Assembly (NCBI GenBank): GCA_016124425.1
Contig: WGNT01000075.1
Location: 1 to 54,146 of the forward strand
DNA from: Cytophagales bacterium
GTDB taxonomy: Bacteria > Bacteroidota > Bacteroidia > Cytophagales > Cyclobacteriaceae
DNA length: 54,146 nt
Direction: 5' to 3'
The position numbers were made by a program, and so were the translations under genes. Positions 19,833 to 27,586 of the stretch are shown here, one piece after another. Every line of letters begins with the position of its first letter. The stretch's first letter is position 1. Under the pieces are notes generated by a model. That model saw only the letters and a list, made by a program, of their open reading frames with translations, searched no databases and was not told the DNA's origin.

Positions 19833-20343
19833 GAAAATTGTCATTATCGGCCCTGAGTCTACAGGTAAAAGCACCCTAACAGCCGCATTGGCAGCTCATT
19901 TTGGAGAGCCATGGGTACCAGAGTATGCTCGGGAATATTTGGAGCGATTAGATAGACCGTATGAATTTGACGATCTGCTTTCGATTGCAAAAGGCCAATT
20001 TGAATTAGAAGATCGTATGTTAAAATCAGCCAACGAATTTCTCTTTTGCGATACAGACCTGCATGTGCTTCACGTGTGGAGTGAGTCCAAATACAAAAAA
20101 GTTCATCCGTGGATACAAGCGCAAATAGCTGCCCGAAAATACGATCTCTATCTGCTTACCGATATTGATATCCCCTGGGAGCCGGATCCACAGCGAGAAC
20201 ACCCCGATCCTGAGATGAGAACGTATTTTTTTAATTGGTATAGGGCATTGTTGGAAGAAAGTGGAACTCCCTATGAAATTATATCCGGAAACAATCGCGA
20301 ACGACTCTCCCGGTCGATAGATTTTATTGAAAAATACTTGTAA
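19825..20343 (+). CDS. NadR-like ATPase, probable ribosylnicotinamide kinase
   Basis: A 172-residue P-loop protein matching the kinase half of NadR. It has the Walker A GPESTGKSTL (residues 9-18), then VPEYAREYLE and FCDTDLHVLHVWSE, typical of the NadR kinase domain, and no adenylyltransferase domain. The expected reaction is phosphorylation of nicotinamide riboside to NMN. It overlaps pnuC by 8 bases, so transport and trapping are translationally coupled. Confidence 0.78.
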   Translation: MPKKIVIIGPESTGKSTLTAALAAHFGEPWVPEYAREYLERLDRPYEFDDLLSIAKGQFELEDRMLKSANEFLFCDTDLHVLHVWSESKYKKVHPWIQAQIAARKYDLYLLTDIDIPWEPDPQREHPDPEMRTYFFNWYRALLEESGTPYEIISGNNRERLSRSIDFIEKYL

Positions 20344-20562
20344 ACCTATCTGTAATCATGTTTTTATGCTTTTTGACCCGTTCCCGGTATCTTCTTCTGT
20401 TGAAGCCGTAGGTTAATTTAATATTATTTTTATAATTAATCTAGATAAAGAAACTATTCATATTGAACAAATCGTTATCTTTATAACGGCTTAAAAACAT
20501 CCACTCCACTCGGCAAAATTTACTGCCCATTTTCAACAACGACTTCTTTATAATTCTATACG

Positions 20563-21627
20563 ATGGCGACCCCGAAGTTTTCAAAATCAAGCATATCCTT
20601 TCATCAAGACCTTAAACAAAGAATAAATACTTATTTCCAAGAACGTTCCATTAATAAAACAGGAGACACCCCGCTGATCGTTAAGGCAGCCTTGTTGGTG
20701 ACTTCCTTTATTGCCCTATACGTGCTACTTGTGTTTTTTACACCCCACTGGGCAATTGCTGTCCTAGGCTGTATTGTCCTAGGAGCATTGACGGCAAGTA
20801 TTGGCTTTAACGTCATGCATGACGGTGCCCATGGAAGCTTTAGCAAACATCCCTGGGTCAATTCACTGGCGGGTCTTTCTATCAATTTCTTGGGAGCCAA
20901 TGTTTTTATGTGGAAAACAAAGCACAATGTCGTGCACCATTCCTTTACCAACGTGGAAGGGGTGGATGATGACCTAAATGCCAGACCATTCCTGCGACTT
21001 TGCCCCAATCAGAAAAAATTCAAAATACACCGTTATCAACATCTTTATTTCCCGTTTACGTATTCACTCCTCTATCTCTATTGGGTATTCTTCACGGATT
21101 ACAAAAAGTACGTGTTGCGTCGGGTAGGTCAAGTTCCGATTCAACCCATGCAATTTAAAGATCACATTTCGTTTTGGAGTTTTAAGCTGATCCATTTGTT
21201 GCTCTTTATTGCACTCCCTATTTATATGGTTGGATTCAGTTCGTTTATCGTTGGGTTTTTGATTTATGGGTTGGCGACGGGATTGATACTGACCTCTGTA
21301 TTTCAGCTGGCCCATAGCCTGGAAGAGACGGAATTCCCGCTTCCTGATGTAAAGACCAACAGCTTGGAGGACGAATGGGCCGTGCATCAATTTAAAACCA
21401 CTGCAAATTTTGCAACAGGATATAAGGTCCTCTCTTGGTTTATCGGTGGACTAAATCATCAGGTAGAGCACCATTTGTTTCCGAAAATTTCCCATATCCA
21501 CTATCCGGCGATCAGTCAGATCATCAAAAAAACATGTGCGGAATACAATGTTCCCTATTTAGAACACCCAAAACTTCGAATGGCCATTGCGTCTCATTAT
21601 AGGCATTTAAGAGAATTGGGAAGGTAG
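20563..21627 (+). CDS. Membrane fatty acid desaturase (linoleoyl-CoA desaturase-like)
   Basis: A 354-residue integral membrane desaturase with the three His boxes of the di-iron class: HDGAH (His86-His90), HNVVHH (His121-His126) and QVEHH (Gln300-His304). The Gln in the third box is characteristic of front-end/acyl-CoA desaturases, though no cytochrome b5 domain is fused. Four membrane helices lie in pairs between the boxes. It would add a double bond to a fatty acyl chain, perhaps for membrane fluidity. The gene is monocistronic, with a 219-base AT-rich upstream region. Confidence 0.88.
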   Translation: MATPKFSKSSISFHQDLKQRINTYFQERSINKTGDTPLIVKAALLVTSFIALYVLLVFFTPHWAIAVLGCIVLGALTASIGFNVMHDGAHGSFSKHPWVNSLAGLSINFLGANVFMWKTKHNVVHHSFTNVEGVDDDLNARPFLRLCPNQKKFKIHRYQHLYFPFTYSLLYLYWVFFTDYKKYVLRRVGQVPIQPMQFKDHISFWSFKLIHLLLFIALPIYMVGFSSFIVGFLIYGLATGLILTSVFQLAHSLEETEFPLPDVKTNSLEDEWAVHQFKTTANFATGYKVLSWFIGGLNHQVEHHLFPKISHIHYPAISQIIKKTCAEYNVPYLEHPKLRMAIASHYRHLRELGR

Positions 21628-21686
21628 TTACTTTTGGATAGTTAATGGAATATTTTTTATCTTGGTGTTGAATTTTATCTCTAATG

Positions 21687-21920
21687 ATGAAATCGAGCCT
21701 GCCTACCGGACAGGCAAGCGTGACGTACCCGTCACATGGAGGGATGATTATAGTTGCGAGATTCTCCCGATTCTAGTCGGGACAGGCTATGTGGCAACTG
21801 AATCGTAAATTACAAACACATGAAATCGAGCCTGCCTACCGGACAGGCAGGCATGACGAGAACGTCACACAGTGAGATGATTATAGTTGCGACCTGCCTG
21901 CCGGACAGGCAGGGATTCCA
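21687..21920. repeat. Two copies of a hairpin-rich intergenic repeat
   Basis: Two copies start at 21687 and 21820, 133 bases apart. They share ATGAAATCGAGCCTGCCTAC, the stem CCTGCCTACCGGACAGGCA, a GTGACGTACCCGTCAC-like inverted segment and GATGATTATAGTTGCGA. A further hairpin, CCTGCCTGCCGGACAGGCAGG, lies at 21892-21912. This resembles dispersed intergenic palindromic repeats of Bacteroidota. It sits between the desaturase gene and a decayed gene pair. Confidence 0.75.
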
Positions 21921-21949
21921 TCTGGCCATTAAAAAACAATTATAAACAG

Positions 21950-22166
21950 ATGAAAATTGACAAGAATGCTTTGGTAGTGCAAAGTTTCGAAGAAGCAGCC
22001 AATCATCAGAGGCATTAATAAGAGTCTTAAGGAAGAAGATCAAAAAGATCTATTTTTTACGTTGATGCAGGCATCCTACGGATTTGTTGGTAATGATTGG
22101 CCAAAAATGGATAAAAACCATTTCGAAGTAAGATGCTTGATTCAGAATGAAAAAGATAAGTCTTAG
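21950..22166 (+). pseudogene. Frameshifted small protein, antitoxin-like partner of a nucleotidyltransferase
   Basis: An ATG at 21950 opens MKIDKNALVVQSFEEAANHQ and then meets tandem stops. In another frame the protein continues SLKEEDQKDLFFTLMQASYG, FVGNDWPKMDKNHFEVR to a stop at 22164-22166. A small indel near 22013-22023 therefore breaks one gene of about 72 codons. Small proteins with this kind of start precede nucleotidyltransferase genes in Bacteroidota toxin-antitoxin-like pairs, and the next relic fits that partner. Confidence 0.55.
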
Positions 22167-22258
22167 CGTCTTTAACAGTGATTTTATTGAAAGTCTAAAT
22201 CGATCCCCGACGGTATGAAAATTTAGATGATTTGGAAAAGTTAATGGGAGATGGCTAA
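22147..22258 (+). pseudogene. Internally deleted nucleotidyltransferase relic
   Basis: An ATG at 22147, inside the end of the previous relic, opens MKKISLSVFNSDFIESLNRS, which resembles the start of AbiEii/MNT-type nucleotidyltransferases (DFIESLN before the missing VGG motif). The frame stops after 23 codons. In another frame YENLDDLEKLMGDG followed by a stop (22214-22258) looks like the C-terminus of the same family. The catalytic centre appears to have been deleted. The inference rests on short matches. Confidence 0.45.
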
Positions 22259-22484
22259 TAATTCTTCTACTTAGTTGCCGCATGATTTTTTTTTGAATAA
22301 AAATTTTTGAAGCCCCTCTTCGAAAAATAAATGGGGTTTTGTCAATCCTTCTGCTGGTATTTCCGTAAGTATTGATTCCAGCGCTTGGATTATTTGGTAT
22401 TATCTGATATGTCAGAAAATATTATGGTTCTCATAACTATTTTTGGACATATCCGAATAATGTTTTTAAAAATGATAATTCCCT

Positions 22485-23810
22485 ATGCAAGCCAAAAAGA
22501 TAACCTTCAGTGCGCTCAGTCCCTTAGTGCAATTCATCCGAAAAGGCGCTTTTAGTTCCTTCCTGCTTTTCTTCTCCGCCCTATTGGCACTTTTGTTGGC
22601 CAACTCTCCTGCAAATGGTACCATAGAATGGCTGCTAGATCAGCGAATCGGTTTTGCCATAGGGGACTTTAGTGTCTATAAAAGTTTGCTAAAGTGGGTA
22701 AACGACGGCTTAATGTCCATTTTTTTCTTTGTGGTGGGACTGGAGTTAAAACGTGAGATATTTGCCGGGGAGCTATCAAATCCTAAAAATCTATTGCTAC
22801 CAATAGTTACCGCAATAGGCGGCATGGTGTTCCCTGCCTTGATCTATGTGATAATCAATGGTGGAGGACCGCCCTAATCCATAAACGGGTGGGGCATTCC
22901 AATGGCAACAGATATAGCTTTTGCACTTGGTGTACTTTTCCTCTTAGGCCCCAAGGTTCCTCTTCAATTAAAGGTTTTCCTGACGGCACTGGCCATCTTT
23001 GACGACTTGGGTGCGGTCTTGGTCGTTGCTTTGTTTTATACTTCCGAAATATCGCTCTGGAATTTAGGTATTGGCGCGTCAATTTTGGGTTTAATGTGCT
23101 TGCTAAATTTGCTAGGCGTAAGGCGGGTACTGATCTTCGCATTTCTTGGTATAGGTGGTGTATGGCTGGCGACCTTGTTGTCAGGTGTTCACGCAACAGT
23201 GGCTGCGGTGCTTGCGGCGTTTATGATACCGGCAGATCGAAGAATTGACAAGGCACTGTATCTTGAATCCATTTCGGAATTAACTAAAAAATTGAAGATA
23301 GCCAATAAAGCGGATAAAGATAAATACCTGCTCTCGCCGGATGAGGAAAACATTATAGGCGAAATAAAGCGCATTTCCAAAGCCTCTATTTCTCCGCTCC
23401 AACGATTAGAAAAAAGCATGCATGGATTGGTGGTTTACCTCGTAATGCCAGTTTTCGCCCTTGCTAATGCTGGGGTCGTGATTGAAAGCGACTGGCTGCA
23501 GATGATTAGCAGCCCGGTTGCCATGGGTGTCGGAGTGGGGCTATTTTTGGGGAAATTTATGGGGATTTTTGGATTGGGTATGATAGGAATCAAGCTCGGC
23601 TGGTATAAAATGCCAAAGGGGATGAATACATCCATGCTATTGGGGATTTCTTTTTTGGCCGCTATCGGATTTACCATGTCGCTGTTTATCAATTCGTTGG
23701 CATTTTCGGATCAAGACCTGGTAGAGCAAGCAAAAATGGGGGTATTGATGGCGTCGCTCGTATCTGGCCTTACAGGATATCTGATTTTGAAGCGGGCAAT
23801 TGTAAAGTAA
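22485..23810 (+). pseudogene. nhaA: Na+/H+ antiporter NhaA interrupted by an in-frame stop
   Basis: One reading frame from ATG 22485 to the stop at 23808-23810 encodes the whole of NhaA (441 residues) except for a TAA at 22875-22877 (codon 131), in the loop between INGGGPP and SINGWGIPMATDIAFALG. Both halves are intact and in the same frame, so a single base change (for example GAA or CAA to TAA) explains it. The first half has VGLELKREIFAGEL. The second half has LAIFDDLGAV with Asp173-Asp174, matching the catalytic pair of E. coli NhaA. Without readthrough, only the first few helices are made. Sequencing error is possible. Confidence 0.7.
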
Positions 23811-24031
23811 ACAATAAGTCAACACCAATCAATATTCTACTACAAGACCAATTCCCTATCAGTACTAATGCTGACATTGAGGTTGATGAAACGTCGAATG
23901 GCGGAGCAGAGGTTGAGAAGGAGACCAAAATCCTTTCTTGGAAACTTGAAATTCCTGAACGAACAGAAATGAAGCGTCAATTTGGATTTCAGATCAAATA
24001 CCCAAGGGGGCAAAGGCTAGTAATAGACTAA
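23810..24031 (+). pseudogene. C-terminal relic of a DUF4139 (MuiA-like) protein
   Basis: From about 23810 a frame without start codon reads NNKSTPINILLQDQFPISTN, then DIEVDETSNGGAEVEKETKI, LSWKLEIPERTEMKRQFGFQ and IKYPRGQRLVID before a stop at 24029. This is the usual end of DUF4139-domain proteins (DQ-P-S pattern, then W-L-E-P...YP-G). The remaining 450 or so residues are absent, and the nhaA 3' end abuts it, so it is a deletion remnant. Confidence 0.65.
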
Positions 24032-24258
24032 TCGAATACCGATTTTTATCCGGATTTATATTTCCTTAGCAACACATATCTAATGATATTTGGTTTTTAG
24101 TTGATTCATGGGTAATATGCTGTATTACAGGAGAATTCAGCCATAGCAGTGGAATTCTATTTTTTTTAAGTTCCATCATACAACCCCGCTTCCCCAAATT
24201 TTTTCTTCCGATTAATTGGTGAAATCAAATACTTTGGCCTAAGTTTGTCCCATCGATC

Positions 24259-24336
24259 ATTAGGGGTGCCCCAATACTACGGGCTGAGATCATACCCATA
24301 GAACCTGATCCGGGTAGTGCCGGCGAAGGGAAATGA
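24259..24336 (+). promoter_or_regulatory. TPP riboswitch (THI element)
   Basis: The conserved thiamine pyrophosphate aptamer is readable: AGGGGTGCC at 24262, CTGAGA at 24284-24289, ACCC at 24294, GAACCTGATCCGGGTAGTGC at 24301-24320 and CGGCGAAGGGAAATGAG after it. It lies about 95 bases before the start codon of a TonB-dependent receptor. TPP binding would be expected to reduce receptor expression. Confidence 0.95.
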
Positions 24337-24376
24337 GAATAAGCTACAACTATAGCTTTCTGGGTGAACAGAAAAG

Positions 24377-24400
24377 GGAGAGATACCCCTTTATCTCTTC
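24377..24400 (+). promoter_or_regulatory. Possible expression-platform hairpin of the TPP riboswitch
   Basis: A stem of seven perfect pairs (AGAGATA / TATCTCT) around CCCCTT, extendable by a G-T and a G-C pair, lies between the aptamer and the receptor start. No U tract follows directly, so control by a canonical terminator is not evident; translational or other control is possible. Confidence 0.45.
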
Positions 24401-24430
24401 TGTGTTTTACCGTAAGTAATTGTTACTACC

Positions 24431-26833
24431 ATGAAGAAATTTTTGTCAACTCTAGTTTTTGGCTTGGCAACATGCTATGCCATTGCGCAACATCAGGTGA
24501 CCGGACGTATTGTCGATGCCGGTTCGAATGAACCCCTCCCTGGGGCAAACATCCTTGTAGAAGGTCAGAATAAAGGCACCGTATCCGGTCGGGATGGTTC
24601 GTTTTCCCTCAATCTTGAGAACGGCGTGGCCCAACTACGGATTAGCTACATAGGCTATGAAACCCAACGTCTCACGGTGACGGTTCCTTCTGCCACTCCT
24701 TTGGAAGTCTTGCTTTCCCAGCGGACCGTCTCCGCAGAGGAGTTTATCGTCAGCGCGACGAGGGCTTCCTCCACGACTCCGACGACCTTTAAGGTCATCT
24801 CCAAAGAAGAACTCAACAAAAACAATCTCGGGCAAGACATTCCGTTCTTGCTGAATTTCACCCCCTCAGTAGTGAGTCACTCTGACGCCGGGGCAGGAGT
24901 AGGCTATACGGGCTTGCGTATACGGGGAACCGATCAGACCCGGATCAATGTCACCATAAATGGTATTCCCCTGAATGACGCTGAGTCGCATGGGGTTTTT
25001 TGGGTAAATATGCCGGATTTTGCCTCCTCAGTGGAGAATATACAGATTCAGCGTGGCGTTGGTACCTCAACAAATGGAGCGGCAACGTTTGGCGCAAGCA
25101 TGAACATTCAGACCGATACCAAACGTGAGGAGGCCTATGCGGAGACGGACCATTCTGTTGGATCATTCAACACCACAAGACATACCGTTAGGGCTGGTAC
25201 AGGAATGCTTAACGGCAAGTGGGCGGTGGATGCCCGTCTGTCTAAAATCACGTCAGACGGCTACGTCGACCGGGCCTTTTCGGACTTGCGTTCCTTCTTT
25301 GTTTCAGGTGGGTATTACGGAGAAAACCATGTGTTCAAGGTAAATGTCTTCTCAGGAGCGGAACAAACGTATCAGGCATGGAACGGCGTCCCGGAATACC
25401 TGCTTGAAACTGACCGGACGTACAATAGCTATACCTACGACAATGAAACAGACAACTACCAACAAGATCATTATCAGTTTATCTATGCGGGAAATATAGG
25501 CACTAATTGGAAAGCCAACGCTGCATTACACTATACCTATGGCCGGGGCTATTATGAGCAGTTTCGCCCAAATGACCGCTTGCTGCAAAACTATGGCATA
25601 GCGCCCATCCAAATTGGGGACGTATTGATAGAGCGTACCGATATCATTCGCAGGAGGTGGTTGGACAATGATTTCTTTGGGGGCGTTTACTCTGTAAATT
25701 ATGTATCGGATAACGGACGTACCGATATCATCTTTGGCGGAGGCGCCAACCGCTACGACGGAGACCACTTTGGGGAGATTATTTGGATGGGAGTGGCAGG
25801 AAATACAGCTATCAGAGATCGCTACTACGATAATGTTGCTGTCAAAGATGATAGAAACGTGTACCTAAAAGCTACGCAAGAGGTAGGAGACAATTTTTAT
25901 TTGTTTGGTGATATGCAATATCGAAGCATAGACTACCGCTTCAATGGGACCAACAATGACTTACGTAATATATCGGGGGAGCAGTCATACGGCTTTTTTA
26001 ATCCGAAAGTAGGTTTTTCGTACGAATCAGGAACGGGTAAGACCTGGTATGCCTCCTACGCAGTGGCAAATCGGGAACCGGTTAGAAGTGACTTCACCGA
26101 TTCCCCCTTAACAGAGATTCCACGTCCGGAGCATCTGCAGAACATCGAGGGAGGCATCCGCGTGACCCAGCGAAATTTTCAATATAATGTCAACGGGTAT
26201 TATATGGGCTATACCGACCAATTGGTTCTCACCGGTCAGCTCAATGATGTGGGAGCCTACATTCGGGAAAATGTCGCACGAAGCTACCGGGCAGGACTGG
26301 AACTGGACGGTGCGTATAAGGTGAATGAAAAGTGGACACTTGGTGGAAACATTGCGTTTAGCCGGAACAAAATTGATGAATTTATCGCCTATGATGACAT
26401 TTATGATGAAAACTGGGACTTTGTAGGTCAAGAAGCCACCTCGTATGAAGATACGGATATTGCCTTCTCCCCGAATGTAGTTGCGTCAGCGGTGATTGAT
26501 TACAGTCCTACCAAAAATTTGGGTTTTAGTCTGATGAACAAATATGTCGGGGACCAATACTTGGACAATACCCAAAATGACAACCGAAAGTTGGACGCCT
26601 TTTGGACCACAGATGTAAGGTTGAACTACAGTTTATACCCCGGATTTGTAAAGCAGGTGGATTTTAATGTAATCGTGTACAATGCGTTTAACCGCCTGTA
26701 TGAGCCAAACGGATACACTTTCAGTTATTTCGTGCCGGGCGATCAGGCCGGTGGTAGGGAGTTGGTTACGGAAAACTTCTATTATCCCATGGCAGGAACA
26801 AACGTCATGGCGGGTATAAGTTTAAAGTTCTGA
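24431..26833 (+). CDS. TonB-dependent receptor, probably for thiamine
   Basis: An 800-residue outer-membrane receptor: signal peptide (1-19), carboxypeptidase-regulatory-like domain (about 21-105, QVTGRIVDAGSNEPLPGANI), plug domain (about 108-230, with LRIRGTDQTRINVTINGIPL and GVGTSTNGAATFGASMNI) and a 22-strand-type barrel ending GISLKF. The TPP riboswitch in its leader indicates that it imports thiamine or a derivative; this assignment follows from regulation, not from the protein sequence. No inner-membrane thiamine transporter or thi gene follows. A PnuC homologue lies 5 kb upstream but pairs with a NadR-type kinase. Confidence 0.88.
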   Translation: MKKFLSTLVFGLATCYAIAQHQVTGRIVDAGSNEPLPGANILVEGQNKGTVSGRDGSFSLNLENGVAQLRISYIGYETQRLTVTVPSATPLEVLLSQRTVSAEEFIVSATRASSTTPTTFKVISKEELNKNNLGQDIPFLLNFTPSVVSHSDAGAGVGYTGLRIRGTDQTRINVTINGIPLNDAESHGVFWVNMPDFASSVENIQIQRGVGTSTNGAATFGASMNIQTDTKREEAYAETDHSVGSFNTTRHTVRAGTGMLNGKWAVDARLSKITSDGYVDRAFSDLRSFFVSGGYYGENHVFKVNVFSGAEQTYQAWNGVPEYLLETDRTYNSYTYDNETDNYQQDHYQFIYAGNIGTNWKANAALHYTYGRGYYEQFRPNDRLLQNYGIAPIQIGDVLIERTDIIRRRWLDNDFFGGVYSVNYVSDNGRTDIIFGGGANRYDGDHFGEIIWMGVAGNTAIRDRYYDNVAVKDDRNVYLKATQEVGDNFYLFGDMQYRSIDYRFNGTNNDLRNISGEQSYGFFNPKVGFSYESGTGKTWYASYAVANREPVRSDFTDSPLTEIPRPEHLQNIEGGIRVTQRNFQYNVNGYYMGYTDQLVLTGQLNDVGAYIRENVARSYRAGLELDGAYKVNEKWTLGGNIAFSRNKIDEFIAYDDIYDENWDFVGQEATSYEDTDIAFSPNVVASAVIDYSPTKNLGFSLMNKYVGDQYLDNTQNDNRKLDAFWTTDVRLNYSLYPGFVKQVDFNVIVYNAFNRLYEPNGYTFSYFVPGDQAGGRELVTENFYYPMAGTNVMAGISLKF

Positions 26834-27186
26834 CATATCAGGGTTAGGAATCCTATAAAAATATGGTGGTACGTGGATCTAGCTGAATGCTCCGATTCGT
26901 ATACATGATGAATGGCCCTAGGTGGAAACGTATCACCAACCAAGGGCTTCTTTCCAAGCTCCCCGATGCGATTTTGGCCTGCGCAGTTGCTCACGCCATG
27001 AAGAAAGGAATTCATCAGTATGTTAATTGGGGGCAATAGGTTGTGTTGGAAACAAAGAGCGTAATGGAAGTTTGGGGTGTTTTTTCCATCGATTTGTGGA
27101 TATTATTTGAGGAAGATATACACCAAAAGATAATTGGATCCGAATCAGTGGGTAGAAATATCAATAAGTTTTTCTATTTTTAGGGT
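26834..27186. other. 353-base intergenic stretch with a short unidentified frame
   Basis: A 44-codon plus-strand frame (26905-27039) reads NQGLLSKLPDAILACAVAHA then MKKGIHQYVNWGQ and looks protein-like, perhaps the end of a lost gene, but I do not recognise it. No terminator with a U run was found after the receptor. Confidence 0.3.
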
Positions 27187-27492
27187 ATGAAGATCGTCTT
27201 TTCATATAGCTTGCTGTTGTACCTGTTTGTATTGATTTTATCACCGGTACATGCATCAAGTCAGTGTGACCATGACGAAGCGAACATTGAACAACATGAA
27301 TCTGACCATGCTGACAATCAATGTTGTCCTCCTTTTTCGGTTTGTAAAGTGTGTTCCCTCTTCGTGAATCAGACGGAATGGCTTTTTGCAGCGGCCAGCT
27401 TTGACGTCACTTTTCAGCAAAATCCGTTGTTTATCGCTTCGGTCTACATTTCCGCGGAAGTCCACATCTGGCAGCCTCCCAAGTTGATTTAA
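27187..27492 (+). CDS. Small exported Cys/His-rich protein, DUF6660-like
   Basis: A 101-residue protein with a signal peptide (about 1-24, ending VHASSQ). The mature part has many His and acidic residues (CDHDEANIEQHESDHADN) followed by the cluster CCPPFSVCKVC. Small proteins with a C-x-PF-x2-C-x2-C core and this position, directly before a TonB-dependent receptor, occur across Bacteroidota (DUF6660-type). The residue composition suggests metal binding in the periplasm. It lies 94 bases before the receptor gene. Family assignment is from memory of the motif and is moderate. Confidence 0.6.
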   Translation: MKIVFSYSLLLYLFVLILSPVHASSQCDHDEANIEQHESDHADNQCCPPFSVCKVCSLFVNQTEWLFAAASFDVTFQQNPLFIASVYISAEVHIWQPPKLI

Positions 27493-27586
27493 CTTTTAAT
27501 GATGCGCCAAGATTTGGCCTCCTGCTGCGCTATTTAGCGCCGGGAGTATAATGCTATAGCTATTTTTCAATCAACTAAACAGATCA

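Noticed and set aside
19212..20343. Thiamine uptake role (PnuT plus kinase) suggested by the TPP-regulated receptor nearby
   Set aside because: No THI element precedes this pair, and the second protein matches the NadR kinase half, which fits nicotinamide riboside better. The thiamine reading remains possible but unsupported.
22902..23810. Separate gene starting at the internal ATG of nhaA
   Set aside because: The frame is continuous with the upstream half, and the protein would start in the middle of a conserved helix (GIPMATDIAFALG). A single broken nhaA is simpler.
26905..27039. 44-codon frame after the thiamine receptor as a gene
   Set aside because: No family match and no spacing or start context to support it; kept only as a note on the intergenic stretch.
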